From Sunxiuqinia sp963974515 (GTDB lineage Bacteria > Bacteroidota > Bacteroidia > Bacteroidales > Prolixibacteraceae), in NCBI RefSeq assembly GCF_963974515.1, contig NZ_CAXBDD010000001.1, forward strand, positions 62,001-126,000: a DNA stretch of 64,000 nucleotides, given 5' to 3'. The notes under the pieces were generated by a model. It did not search any database, was not told the DNA's origin, and saw only the letters and a list, made by a program, of their open reading frames with translations. A program made the position numbers and the translations under genes. This document shows positions 25,951 through 34,707 of the stretch, in pieces. The first letter of the stretch is position 1, and each line of letters starts with the position of its first letter.

Positions 25951-25986
25951 TAAAAAATCCGGTCCTCTTCCAAAAAAAGACCGGAT
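25951..25986 (-). terminator. terminator of the LemA/TPM operon
   Basis: In the minus transcript AUCCGGUC pairs with GACCGGAU, followed by U6. It lies 35 bases after the stop of the glycine-rich TPM gene. Confidence 0.8.
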
Positions 25987-26021
25987 CCTTTCTCTTTGAT
26001 CGTATAATTTGATTGGTGCTG

Positions 26022-26834
26022 CTACCAGCTCCCACCGGCACCACCTCCGCCAAAGCTTCCGCCGCCAAATCCGCCGAAACCTCCTCCGCCACCGAAGCTT
26101 CCGCCTCCGCTGGAAAAATTACCAAACGAGCCACCGTGACTGCGCCCCGAGCCCATCATGCCGCCCATCAGCAACCAGAAAGGCAAGCTGCTTCCACGTC
26201 CTCTCCCTCCAGCATTGTAATACCGACTTCGTCCGCGCAAAATTGGGATGATCACAAAAAAGAGCAGGAAGAAAAGGAGGATAAAAGGAAAACCACCTTT
26301 GCCGCCGCTGGCTTTTTCGTGGTACTCCTGGGCCGAAAATTCGCCCCGGGCCAGCGACATAATCACCTGGGTTCCGTTGTACAATCCACCAAAGGTATCA
26401 CCTTCCTTAAAGCGCGGAATCATTTCGTAATCCACAATGTCGCGATTAGCAATGGCATCCGGAATCACAGCTTCGAGACCATAACCAACGGCCACAAAAA
26501 CCTGCCCACGCTCATTGCCAACTTTTGGTTTGAACAGCACCACCACCCCATTGTCTTTATCTCCTTGTCCAATTCCCCACTCCTCACCTATTCGAAAAGC
26601 AAAATCAGAAGCGTCGTAACCGTTCAGGCTGGGCACCGTAACGATCGCGATTTGGTTGGATGTTTCGCGGGCAAACTGCGCCAGCTCCATCTCCATGCGC
26701 TGCTCTTCAGTGTCAGAAAGCACATCGGCCAGGTCGTTCACCAATTGCGGCGGATTGGGCCGTTCGGGAATATCCTGGGCAAAGGAGGAAGATGAAATTA
26801 ATAGAATCAGTAAAAATGAAAGTTTTTTGAACAT
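26022..26834 (-). CDS. TPM-domain protein with membrane helix and Gly-rich tail
   Basis: A 270-residue protein with a signal peptide (LSFLLILLISSSSFA), a TPM/YgcG-type domain (about 25-150: LVNDLADVLSDTEEQRMEME, GIGQGDKDNGVVVLF), one membrane helix (GGFPFILLFFLLFFVIIPIL) and a C-terminal glycine/serine-rich tail ending GGGAGGSW. The tail is a known feature of the YgcG subfamily. TPM domains are linked to thylakoid photosystem II repair in plants and are of unclear function in bacteria. It is the last gene of a LemA-TPM-TPM operon with six bases to the preceding TPM gene. Confidence 0.9.
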   Translation of the reverse strand: MFKKLSFLLILLISSSSFAQDIPERPNPPQLVNDLADVLSDTEEQRMEMELAQFARETSNQIAIVTVPSLNGYDASDFAFRIGEEWGIGQGDKDNGVVVLFKPKVGNERGQVFVAVGYGLEAVIPDAIANRDIVDYEMIPRFKEGDTFGGLYNGTQVIMSLARGEFSAQEYHEKASGGKGGFPFILLFFLLFFVIIPILRGRSRYYNAGGRGRGSSLPFWLLMGGMMGSGRSHGGSFGNFSSGGGSFGGGGGFGGFGGGSFGGGGAGGSW

Positions 26835-26840
26835 GCTGTT

Positions 26841-27281
26841 TTATTTTTTTCCGAATGAAATTTCGTCGGATAATTCGTTGACATCGTCGGTTTGGTAGGG
26901 AAAGTGGGCCTTCAGCTGTTCGCCGGCCATTCGAATACCTTCGGACAAACCATCGGCAAACCGCCCTCCCTTGAACTTCGAAAGCATGTGCGCCTTGATG
27001 TTTTCCCAAAAATCGGCAGGAACTTTGGCATTGATTCCGGCATCGCCCAAAATGGCAAATTTATGGTCATCAACCGCCAGGTAAAACAACACCCCGTTGC
27101 GCAGCTCCGTTTTATGCATCGCCAGGGTTTCAAACCAATGAGCGGCGCGGTCCAACACATCTTCCGGACATTTTCCTTCGACATGCACCCGCACCTCGCC
27201 CGAGGTATTCAGCTCGGCTGTTTTCACCGCATCGGTTATTTGTTTCTTCTCGTCGTCTGTAAAAAAGTTTTGTACTGACAT
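26841..27281 (-). CDS. TPM-domain protein, soluble
   Basis: A 146-residue protein with a TPM-like domain and no signal peptide: FFTDDEKKQITDAVKTAELN, LDRAAHWFETLAMHKTELRN, GVLFYLAVDDHKFAILGDAG. It is shorter than its neighbour and lacks the anchor and the glycine tail, so it probably works on the cytoplasmic side. It lies 12 bases after lemA and six before the second TPM gene. Confidence 0.88.
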   Translation of the reverse strand: MSVQNFFTDDEKKQITDAVKTAELNTSGEVRVHVEGKCPEDVLDRAAHWFETLAMHKTELRNGVLFYLAVDDHKFAILGDAGINAKVPADFWENIKAHMLSKFKGGRFADGLSEGIRMAGEQLKAHFPYQTDDVNELSDEISFGKK

Positions 27282-27293
27282 GGTTCTCCTTTT

Positions 27294-27887
27294 TTAGTCG
27301 AAACTTACTTCCGGCGCCCGTTCTGCCCCTTGATCAGCTTCAAAATAAGCTTTCTTGTCAAAGCCAAACAAGTTGGCGTAAATGTTTTTGGGGAAGGTAC
27401 GAATGTAGGTATTAAATGACTGCGCACTTTCATTAAACTTCCGACGCTCTACCGTTATCCGATTCTCCGTACCCTCAAGCTGTGCCTGCAAATCCAGGAA
27501 ACTCTGGTTAGCTTTGAGGTCGGGATAACGCTCCACCACAACCATCAGTCTGCTCAGCGCTGAGCTCAGCCCGGCTTGTGCCTGCTGAAACTGCTGCAGC
27601 GACTCTTCATTCAGATTCTCCGGGTTCACATTCACCGAAGTAGCTTTCGAGCGCGCTTCAATGACACCCTCAAGCGTTTCGCGCTCATGCGAGGCATAAC
27701 CTTTAACCGTATTCACCAGGTTAGGAATCAAATCGGCCCGACGCTGGTAAACATTCTCCACCTGAGCCCAACTGGCATCCACCGCCTCGTCGCGCGAAAC
27801 CATTGTATTGTAGGTTCCCTTTACCGAGGAGTACATAATGAGTATAACTACTGCTACAACAGCTAAAATAATCCAGGTCTTTTTCAT
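27294..27887 (-). CDS. lemA: LemA family protein
   Basis: A 197-residue LemA protein: an N-terminal membrane helix (WIILAVVAVVILIMYSSVKG) and a long helical bundle with the family motif NVYQRRADLIPNLVNTVKGY followed by ASHERETLEGVIEARSKATS and the closing YIRTFPKNIYANLFGFDKKA. LemA proteins are inner-membrane proteins whose role is linked to membrane stress through their TPM neighbours. It is the first gene of the LemA-TPM-TPM operon, divergent from hutU. Confidence 0.95.
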   Translation of the reverse strand: MKKTWIILAVVAVVILIMYSSVKGTYNTMVSRDEAVDASWAQVENVYQRRADLIPNLVNTVKGYASHERETLEGVIEARSKATSVNVNPENLNEESLQQFQQAQAGLSSALSRLMVVVERYPDLKANQSFLDLQAQLEGTENRITVERRKFNESAQSFNTYIRTFPKNIYANLFGFDKKAYFEADQGAERAPEVSFD

Positions 27888-28017
27888 TGTTATCTTCTTT
27901 TTTTAATGTTTTGCAAATGTTATAAAACCGAACGAAAATCACTGTTTCTTTTCGGGGAATGTCGCAATTTTGTCGTTAGGCCTATGATCTCAAAAGGTGA
28001 ACCAAAAATTCAGGGAT

Positions 28018-30018
28018 ATGACAAAAGAAGAATTTCAGGAACTAATAAGAGCAGGCATTCCCCAACAACTTCCACCCATAAAAGCCTATCAGCCGGAGAT
28101 TAACCACGCTCCAAAGCGCAAAGACATCCTCTCGACTCCCGAAAAAATTCAAGCTGTAAGAAATGCCCTGCGTTATTTTCCTCCGCATCAACATGCCATT
28201 TTGGCACCGGAGTTTGGCGATGAGCTGAACACTTATGGCCGGATTTACATGTACCGGCTGCGTCCTGACTACGAAATGAAGGCTCGGCCCATTGCCGATT
28301 ACCCGGCCCAATCAATACAGGCAGCAAGTATCATGCTGATGATCCAGAATAACCTCGACCATGCTGTGGCCCAGCATCCGCACGAATTAATTACTTACGG
28401 CGGCAATGGTTCGGTTTTTCAAAACTGGGCACAATACCGGCTGTGCATGAAGTATCTTTCGGAGATCACTGACGAGCAGACCTTGGTACTTTACTCAGGC
28501 CACCCGATGGGCCTGTTCCCTTCGCATCCGGAGGCTCCACGGGTCGTGATAACCAACGGGATGGTAATCCCCAATTATTCCAGCCGTGATGATTACGAAA
28601 AAATGAACGCCATGGGCGTCACCCAGTACGGACAAATGACTGCCGGCTCGTTCATGTACATCGGCCCACAGGGCATTGTGCACGGCACAACCATTACCTT
28701 GATGAACGCCGCACGCTTGCGGGGAGCCGCAGCCATGGCGGGAACAGTGTTTGTCTCTTCCGGACTGGGAGGTATGTCGGGCGCTCAACCAAAAGCCGCC
28801 AAAATTGCCGGCATGATTGGTGTGGTAGCAGAAGTAAATCCGAAAGCCACTCAAACCAGGTACGAGCAAGGCTGGGTGGATGAAGTCTACGCTGATTTGG
28901 AAGTATTAATCCGGCGGATAAACAATGCGCGGCAAAACAAGGAAGCCATTTCACTAGCCTACCAGGGAAACATTGTTGACTTGTGGGAAAAACTGGCCCA
29001 GGAAAAAATTCCGGTCGATTTGGGATCTGACCAAACTTCGTTACACAACCCATTTGGCGGAGGCTATTATCCTGTTGGGTTGAGTTTTGACGAGTCCACC
29101 CGCATGCTGGCCGAAGAGCCGGAACGCTTCAGAAATGAAGTATATAAAAGCTTACGTCGTCACGTCGCGGCCATAAATCAAATGACAGCCAATGGATTGT
29201 ATTTCTGGGACTATGGCAATGCTTTTCTGCTGGAAGCCAGCCGGGCCGGGGCCGATATGTACAGCAAAGATGGTGAATTTCGCTATCCGTCGTATGTGCA
29301 AGACATCATGGGCCCGCTGTTTTTTGATTATGGTTTTGGACCGTTCCGGTGGGTTTGCACCTCCTGTAAGCCGTCAGATCTGGAAAAAACGGACGCGATT
29401 GCCGCATCCGTTCTAAAAGAAATTTACAGTCACTCGCCTGCCGAAATTCAGCCGCAAATGCAGGATAATATCCATTGGATTGAGGAAGCCGGAAAAAATC
29501 AATTGGTGGTCGGTTCACAGGCGCGGATTCTTTATGCCGATGCCGAAGGACGAATTAAAATTGCACTGGCATTTAACGAAGCTATCAGGAATGGCCACAT
29601 TGCAGAACCGATTGTACTGGGCCGTGATCACCACGATGTGTCGGGCACCGATTCGCCTTACCGCGAAACCTCAAACATTTACGATGGCTCGTCGCTGACT
29701 GCCGATATGGCCATTCAAAATGTGATTGGTGATTCCTTCCGGGGTGCCAGTTGGGTTTCCATCCACAATGGCGGCGGCGTGGGCTGGGGCGAATCGATTA
29801 ACGGGGGATTTGGATTGACTATTGACGGCTCGGAAGAAGCTGACCGGCGTATCAAACTTATGTTGCACTGGGATGTGAACAATGGCATTGCCCGCAGAAA
29901 CTGGGCCGGAAACCCGTCGGCAAACTTTGCCATCAAACGGGCTATGGAAAGCGATCCGCAACTCAAAGTAACACTGCCAGAATCCACCTCAGATAAACTA
30001 CTGGAAGATTTGTTTTAG
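28018..30018 (+). CDS. hutU: urocanate hydratase, long form
   Basis: A 666-residue urocanase that converts urocanate to imidazolonepropionate in histidine degradation, with a tightly bound NAD+. The NAD-domain glycine-rich stretch is in VSSGLGGMSGAQPKAAKIAG, and the end region has GASWVSIHNGGGVGWGESIN with the substrate-site residues. The chain is about 110 residues longer than the usual bacterial form and resembles the animal-type enzyme. The ATG at 28018 is preferred to a GTG at 27997. No other hut gene is adjacent. It overlaps the convergent histidine kinase gene by four bases at their stops. Confidence 0.95.
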   Translation: MTKEEFQELIRAGIPQQLPPIKAYQPEINHAPKRKDILSTPEKIQAVRNALRYFPPHQHAILAPEFGDELNTYGRIYMYRLRPDYEMKARPIADYPAQSIQAASIMLMIQNNLDHAVAQHPHELITYGGNGSVFQNWAQYRLCMKYLSEITDEQTLVLYSGHPMGLFPSHPEAPRVVITNGMVIPNYSSRDDYEKMNAMGVTQYGQMTAGSFMYIGPQGIVHGTTITLMNAARLRGAAAMAGTVFVSSGLGGMSGAQPKAAKIAGMIGVVAEVNPKATQTRYEQGWVDEVYADLEVLIRRINNARQNKEAISLAYQGNIVDLWEKLAQEKIPVDLGSDQTSLHNPFGGGYYPVGLSFDESTRMLAEEPERFRNEVYKSLRRHVAAINQMTANGLYFWDYGNAFLLEASRAGADMYSKDGEFRYPSYVQDIMGPLFFDYGFGPFRWVCTSCKPSDLEKTDAIAASVLKEIYSHSPAEIQPQMQDNIHWIEEAGKNQLVVGSQARILYADAEGRIKIALAFNEAIRNGHIAEPIVLGRDHHDVSGTDSPYRETSNIYDGSSLTADMAIQNVIGDSFRGASWVSIHNGGGVGWGESINGGFGLTIDGSEEADRRIKLMLHWDVNNGIARRNWAGNPSANFAIKRAMESDPQLKVTLPESTSDKLLEDLF

Positions 30019-32189
30019 ACTTTTTGAGGGCGGTATTTATTCAGGGTAAACGAAAAGGTGCTGCCTTGTCCGGGTTTGGAATCAACACAGATGGTTCCGC
30101 CATTCATTTCAACAAACTCACGACATAAAATCAGACCAAGGCCTGAGCCCTTTTCATTATCGGTTCCATAGGTCGACAAGTGATCGTTCTCGTCAAAAAG
30201 CCGGGACAGGTCTTTTTCATCGATTCCTACGCCAGTGTCTTTCACGCTCACTTCATACTTATTGTCGTCAACTTCCCTCACCTTAAGCCTCACTTTCCCA
30301 TTTTCGGGTGTGAATTTGATGGCATTGGAAAGCAGGTTTCGAATAATCAGATCAACCATATTGTGATCGGCATAAACCAAAACATCAGGCGCAATGTTCG
30401 TCTTCAATTTAATGTTCTTACGTTCGGCCAGTCGCGTATGTAAAATAATATTATTTTTTACAACCAAATTTAACTTGAGTTTATCAGGCTTAAACTGGAT
30501 ACTGTTTTTCTGCGTTTTTGCCCATAACAAAAGGTTGTCAAGCAAGAAATAGGTGTTCTCAGCCTCGTCGCGCAATTCAGTTAAAATTTGATTCCGAAGC
30601 TCTTCGGTAAACATTTCAGGAAATTCAGCCAACTGGCTAACCACATCTTTAAATGCACCAATCGGGTTACGCAGGTCGTGCCCGATGATTGACAGGAACT
30701 TGTCCTTGGTTTGATTGACCCGAATCAACTCCTCATGCTGCTCAAGGATTTGCTTATTTTTTTTGTGCAACAGGTCATTTGCCTTTTTGCGGGCTTTGTT
30801 GTAACTCAGCGAGAGCGCAACGACAACCACCAATAAAGCGATGGTAATAATCATAGTTCGCGACTGATTTTTTTGCTTCACGAGTTGCAAGTCTTTAATT
30901 TCATTGTTCTTCTGAAGAAGTCCAATTTCATTTTCTTTTTCTGAAATGTCCATCTCGGCACGATGAAGCGCAAGCTGATGCAATTGCTTTTCCTCATATA
31001 GCGAATCAGTGATTTCGACATATTTTTTATAGTTTGCGAGCGATTCTTGGTAGTTCCTGCTTTTCTCAAGAATTTCAGACTTCAACAAATAGCCTTTTAT
31101 GGTCAACTCCTTCAACTCAATGGTAGTCGACTGATCCAGACATTCATCAACAAGCTGGGTGGCAAGGTGCAGCTTCCCTTCATTCAAATTGACCTGAGCC
31201 AGAATCAAATTGGCGTTTATTTCTCCTTCCTGCATGTTCGTTTGTTCAAACACTTCCAAAGCCTGCTGAGCATATTGACGAGCCAGTTTATCATTCCCTA
31301 TTTTCATGTACGTTTCCGCAAGGCCAACCCAGCCAATGGCCAGATAAAAATCACTTACTTGATGCTTTTCAGCCAAGCCAAAAATCTGGTTAAAATACTG
31401 AAGAGCCATTTCGTACTGCTCCTTATCCTTATAGATTTCGCCAATATTATTCAACACGACTACTTTTCCCAAAATATCACCATTCAGTTCGTACGCCTGA
31501 AGCGTTTTCCGGTAATACTCCAATGCGAGATCATAATCGTTCCATGAATGATAATTAACAGCAATATTATTCATGATCCGCGAAGCAATGATACTATTAC
31601 CCGAAGCTTCGAAGTATCGTAAGGCATCGGTCATATACCGCAGTCCACCGGCCCGGTCGCCTTTGTTAGTCAAGATTGATCCAATATTGAGTTTAGCCCG
31701 AGCGTCCCAGTCTGCCAATCCGGCATTCGTGGCTTCTCTCCGCGTTTCTTCGAGCAACTCCAGTGCCTTGTCGTAATTCCCGGTATTCATATGGTAAGCG
31801 GCCAGTGCACTCAACCCAATACTAATGTACCTGGCATTGTTGAGTTGGCGGGCCTGAGCGAGTCCTTGTACGACATACTTTTCACCTTGAGCAAACTCTC
31901 CGGTTGAAATCAGACCGGTTCCGATGAGTAAATTGGCATGACAAATCCGATCTGACCATTCGGTCGCAGCCACCAGTTTCATGGCTCGTTCTGCATATTC
32001 AATGGTTTTGACTGGCGTAACATAGAGGTAATTCTCTGATAAATCCAGATAAGCATCTATCAATTTCACCCCTTCCAAGCCTGGCAAAAGAGCCAATAGA
32101 CTATCGATTTCAGAAGTTTTGTTTTGACCATGAGCCGACACCATGGAAAAAAGCGCGAGGACTAAAATAGTTATTACTAATCGTCTCAA
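30015..32189 (-). CDS. TPR-containing sensor histidine kinase
   Basis: A 724-residue sensor kinase with a signal peptide (VITILVLALFSMVSAHG), about eight tetratricopeptide repeats in the periplasm (about 60-390), one membrane helix (MIITIALLVVVVALSLSYN), a short coiled coil, and the kinase core: H-box FLSIIGHDLRNPIGAFKD, N-box NLLSNAIKFTPENGKV, G1 DTGVGIDEKDL and G2 GSGLGLILC. The start codon appears to be TTG at 32189, since the signal peptide begins there and no ATG lies just upstream. It follows the porV-ispF transcript by about 60 bases on the same strand. No response regulator is adjacent. Confidence 0.92.
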   Translation of the reverse strand: MRRLVITILVLALFSMVSAHGQNKTSEIDSLLALLPGLEGVKLIDAYLDLSENYLYVTPVKTIEYAERAMKLVAATEWSDRICHANLLIGTGLISTGEFAQGEKYVVQGLAQARQLNNARYISIGLSALAAYHMNTGNYDKALELLEETRREATNAGLADWDARAKLNIGSILTNKGDRAGGLRYMTDALRYFEASGNSIIASRIMNNIAVNYHSWNDYDLALEYYRKTLQAYELNGDILGKVVVLNNIGEIYKDKEQYEMALQYFNQIFGLAEKHQVSDFYLAIGWVGLAETYMKIGNDKLARQYAQQALEVFEQTNMQEGEINANLILAQVNLNEGKLHLATQLVDECLDQSTTIELKELTIKGYLLKSEILEKSRNYQESLANYKKYVEITDSLYEEKQLHQLALHRAEMDISEKENEIGLLQKNNEIKDLQLVKQKNQSRTMIITIALLVVVVALSLSYNKARKKANDLLHKKNKQILEQHEELIRVNQTKDKFLSIIGHDLRNPIGAFKDVVSQLAEFPEMFTEELRNQILTELRDEAENTYFLLDNLLLWAKTQKNSIQFKPDKLKLNLVVKNNIILHTRLAERKNIKLKTNIAPDVLVYADHNMVDLIIRNLLSNAIKFTPENGKVRLKVREVDDNKYEVSVKDTGVGIDEKDLSRLFDENDHLSTYGTDNEKGSGLGLILCREFVEMNGGTICVDSKPGQGSTFSFTLNKYRPQKV

Positions 32190-32248
32190 TGCAAAGGCTT
32201 TAAAATGACAAGTAAAAGTAAGCTTATTTATTTGTTTGCCAAACGAAT

Positions 32249-32581
32249 TTACGAGAACATCATTTGATACGGCCGATCAATTGCATTTCGAAGTTCATCC
32301 ATACCAAAATTCCTGCTTTTTCGAATGTACTCGCGTCCGTCAAAAATGACCTGGATTGTTGGCACCGTAAAGATTCGGTTTTGAGCGGCAATTTCGGGTG
32401 ACTGATTGAGATTGATATAAATCAGTTTGATTTTTGGGAAGCTTTCAGTTAACATCTCCCCCACCTTGGGTTTCAAAACCTTGCAAACGTTGCATTCATC
32501 GGTTGAAAAATAAATCAACATGGCGGGCTCAGTGACCACCAATTCATTGTATTCGTGCAATGTATGAATGGTTGTATACAT
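32249..32581 (-). CDS. thioredoxin-like protein (CNVC)
   Basis: A 110-residue thioredoxin-fold protein without a signal peptide. The active site reads STDECNVCKVLKPKV, so the redox pair is Cys-Asn-Val-Cys rather than Cys-Gly-Pro-Cys. The cis-proline region is FTVPTIQVIFDG. The ATG at 32581 leaves a two-base gap to the upstream gene, and the longer frame would overlap it by 37 bases. Cytoplasmic thiol exchange is likely, with an unknown partner. Confidence 0.85.
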   Translation of the reverse strand: MYTTIHTLHEYNELVVTEPAMLIYFSTDECNVCKVLKPKVGEMLTESFPKIKLIYINLNQSPEIAAQNRIFTVPTIQVIFDGREYIRKSRNFGMDELRNAIDRPYQMMFS

Positions 32582-32583
32582 AT

Positions 32584-32946
32584 TTAATAAGCGCCTATGC
32601 CCAACAGTACGAGTGTGCAAGCTTCCTCGGTTTCAATACCACTGGCTTTCAACCGGTCGGCAAAAGCTTTATTTTCCGTTCCTGGATTAAAAATTACCCG
32701 GCGGGGTTTGATCTTTTCCACATAATCGTAGAAATCGGATTGGTTTTGTGGCCCGACATATAAAGTGACTGTGTCGATCCCTGAATAACTTTTCTTCTCC
32801 GTATCAAACGCTACATCTTCCACTCGGCCCGTTCGGAGAGCAATGGCAACCACCTGATGACCATATTTACGCAACGCTTTTATGGCTTTGTTTGAGTACC
32901 GCTCCGGCTTTTCGCTGGCGCCGATGACCAATGTCTTTTTACTCAT
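32584..32946 (-). CDS. CoA-binding (Rossmann) protein
   Basis: A 120-residue protein of the CoA_binding_2 type: a single Rossmann domain opening with KTLVIGASEKPERYSNKAIK and containing IKPRRVIFNPGTENKAFADR. Small proteins of this type bind CoA or a nucleotide, and their cellular role is unclear. It overlaps ispF by four bases (ATGA) and precedes the thioredoxin-like gene by two bases, so it belongs to the porV-ispF transcript. Confidence 0.88.
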   Translation of the reverse strand: MSKKTLVIGASEKPERYSNKAIKALRKYGHQVVAIALRTGRVEDVAFDTEKKSYSGIDTVTLYVGPQNQSDFYDYVEKIKPRRVIFNPGTENKAFADRLKASGIETEEACTLVLLGIGAY

Positions 32947-33431
32947 GATTCCTTCTTCATTAATAACACAACGGCATGTGCCGATATGCCCTCTTCACGC
33001 CCCTCAAAACCAAGCTCTTCCGTAGTGGTCGCTTTAATCGAAATGGCATCAACATGCGCTTGAAGTACTTCTGTCAATTTCTCTTCCATCAACGGAATGT
33101 GATCTTTCAGCTTTGGTTTTTGCGCGGCAACTGTTATGTCAGCATTTCCTAAAGTGTACCCTTTGGCTTCTATTAGCTCATTCACTTTCAACAATAGAAT
33201 TTTGCTGTCGATATTCTTAAAATCAGCCGAATTATCGGGGAAATGGTAGCCAATATCCCGAAGTTTCAGTGCTCCCAACATTGCATCGCACAACGCATGA
33301 ATGAGTACATCACCATCGGAATGCGCCACTGTTCCCTTATCATGCTGAATGAGAACTCCGCCCAGCCAAAGGCTCTCGCCCACTGCTAAACGGTGTACAT
33401 CGTATCCGTATCCAATTCGAAATGGCATCAT
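32943..33431 (-). CDS. ispF: 2-C-methyl-D-erythritol 2,4-cyclodiphosphate synthase
   Basis: A 162-residue IspF, the fifth enzyme of the MEP isoprenoid pathway, which cyclises CDP-methylerythritol 2-phosphate. Metal-site residues lie in GYGYDVHRL (Asp and His) and the second motif is VAHSDGDVLIHALCDAMLGA. The chain closes with KATTTEELGFEGREEGISAH. Two ATG codons lie in tandem (33431 and 33428), and either overlaps the porV stop. It is embedded between porV and a CoA-binding gene in one transcript. Confidence 0.97.
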   Translation of the reverse strand: MMPFRIGYGYDVHRLAVGESLWLGGVLIQHDKGTVAHSDGDVLIHALCDAMLGALKLRDIGYHFPDNSADFKNIDSKILLLKVNELIEAKGYTLGNADITVAAQKPKLKDHIPLMEEKLTEVLQAHVDAISIKATTTEELGFEGREEGISAHAVVLLMKKES

Positions 33432-34594
33432 CTCCGCTGACTACTAAACGATTCGAAATCGAAGGAGAGTGAAAACCGCAGGGTGTTTTCTAAAGGATGA
33501 TTGCGCTGGGTTGGGATCAGGTACGAAAAGTCCAACGCAAAAACATTCAACTTTAAACCGGCACCCGCTGTAATGAATTTCCGGTTACCTTTATTTTCGT
33601 GCTCGTGAAAATAACCCGCACGTAAAGCAAATTGCTCATTATACCAATATTCAGCGCCAAACGACAAGGTAATTTCCTGCAATTCTTCCTTCATGCCCCC
33701 TGGAGCATCGCCAAAGGAGCTAAACATACCGGCAATCACCGACTTATCATCACTAAAGCCGCCACCAACGATGTCTACGCTATCTGAATTTGGTGTTGGA
33801 ACCAGTAGCTTGTTGATATCAAAATAAAATCCAATGGTATTGTACTGATCCATTTCGGTTTCGTAACCAACCCCCAATTTCAGATTGGTAGGAATAAAAT
33901 CCTTGGTTTCGCCATCGGTGTATGAAATTTTGGCTCCAATATTCTGAATATTGATCCCCGCAGAGAAAGTCGATTCTTTCCGATTAACCCGCATTTCGTT
34001 CTGATAATAAAAAGCAATATCGGCAGCAAAGGATTGCCCGGCAGTTGACGGCACTCCGTTAACTAATTGCCCTCCCGTCAAGTCGGAACGAATGTATCGC
34101 ATGGCGACAGAGCCTGAAAATTCTTCAGACAACAGGCGGGTATAGCCGACATCAAAGGCAAATTCGTTTGGACTCTGTTGTCCCTGGAAATCGCCAAACT
34201 CACTCATGAACGAGATATCGCCCAGAGAAAAGTAACGTAACGAAGCACTCACAGTTTGCAGGTCGTCCAGTCGTTTGTAACCAACCAGGTAGGCCAGATT
34301 AATATCGTCGACCAGGTTGCGCAACCACGGTGTATAGGAGAGCCCAATCCCCATTTCGCTTCCAATAAAAGCATATTTGGCCGGGTTCCAGTGCTGTGAG
34401 TTCATATCGGGCGAAGAAGCAACACCAGCGTCGCCCATGGCTCCTGCACGCGAGTCAGGTGCAATCGTTAAGAATGGCACCCCCGTTAAAATTGTGTTAG
34501 CTCCAGTTGTTGAAGATGTAGCTTGTGCAAACGCTTTGTTTGAGATAAAACCAAGGCCAATTAAAACTACAAGAACTGCAAATCGTCTTTTCAT
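33428..34594 (-). CDS. porV: type IX secretion outer-membrane protein PorV
   Basis: A 388-residue PorV (LptO), a FadL-like outer-membrane beta-barrel that shuttles type IX secretion cargo to the surface-attachment complex with PorU. It has a signal peptide (FAVLVVLIGLGFISNKAFA), the characteristic start of the barrel (FLTIAPDSRAGAMGDAGVAS, then NSQHWNPAKYAF) and a C-terminal aromatic strand (TLRFSLSFDFESF). It has its own promoter at 34621-34651, about 110 bases after porU. Confidence 0.95.
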   Translation of the reverse strand: MKRRFAVLVVLIGLGFISNKAFAQATSSTTGANTILTGVPFLTIAPDSRAGAMGDAGVASSPDMNSQHWNPAKYAFIGSEMGIGLSYTPWLRNLVDDINLAYLVGYKRLDDLQTVSASLRYFSLGDISFMSEFGDFQGQQSPNEFAFDVGYTRLLSEEFSGSVAMRYIRSDLTGGQLVNGVPSTAGQSFAADIAFYYQNEMRVNRKESTFSAGINIQNIGAKISYTDGETKDFIPTNLKLGVGYETEMDQYNTIGFYFDINKLLVPTPNSDSVDIVGGGFSDDKSVIAGMFSSFGDAPGGMKEELQEITLSFGAEYWYNEQFALRAGYFHEHENKGNRKFITAGAGLKLNVFALDFSYLIPTQRNHPLENTLRFSLSFDFESFSSQRR

Positions 34595-34620
34595 TATAAC
34601 TGTTTCAAAAAATTAAATTG

Positions 34621-34651
34621 CAAATATAGATATTGTTACAGAGTTCCCAAG
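34621..34651 (-). promoter_or_regulatory. porV promoter
   Basis: On the minus strand CTTG (34648-34651) lies 19 bases before TATATTTG (34621-34628). It is located between porU and porV and would let porV-ispF be expressed independently of porU. Confidence 0.65.
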
Positions 34652-34707
34652 CTGGAATACAAAATTGAAAACGCATAAAGAATTGAAAAAGTATGTTTTC
34701 AAAGATA

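Noticed and set aside
26013..26795. 260-residue plus-strand frame and 141-residue minus-strand frame at 25709-26134 around the TPM gene
   Set aside because: Both arise from the low-complexity glycine-rich coding tail. The signal peptide and TPM domain fix the real frame.
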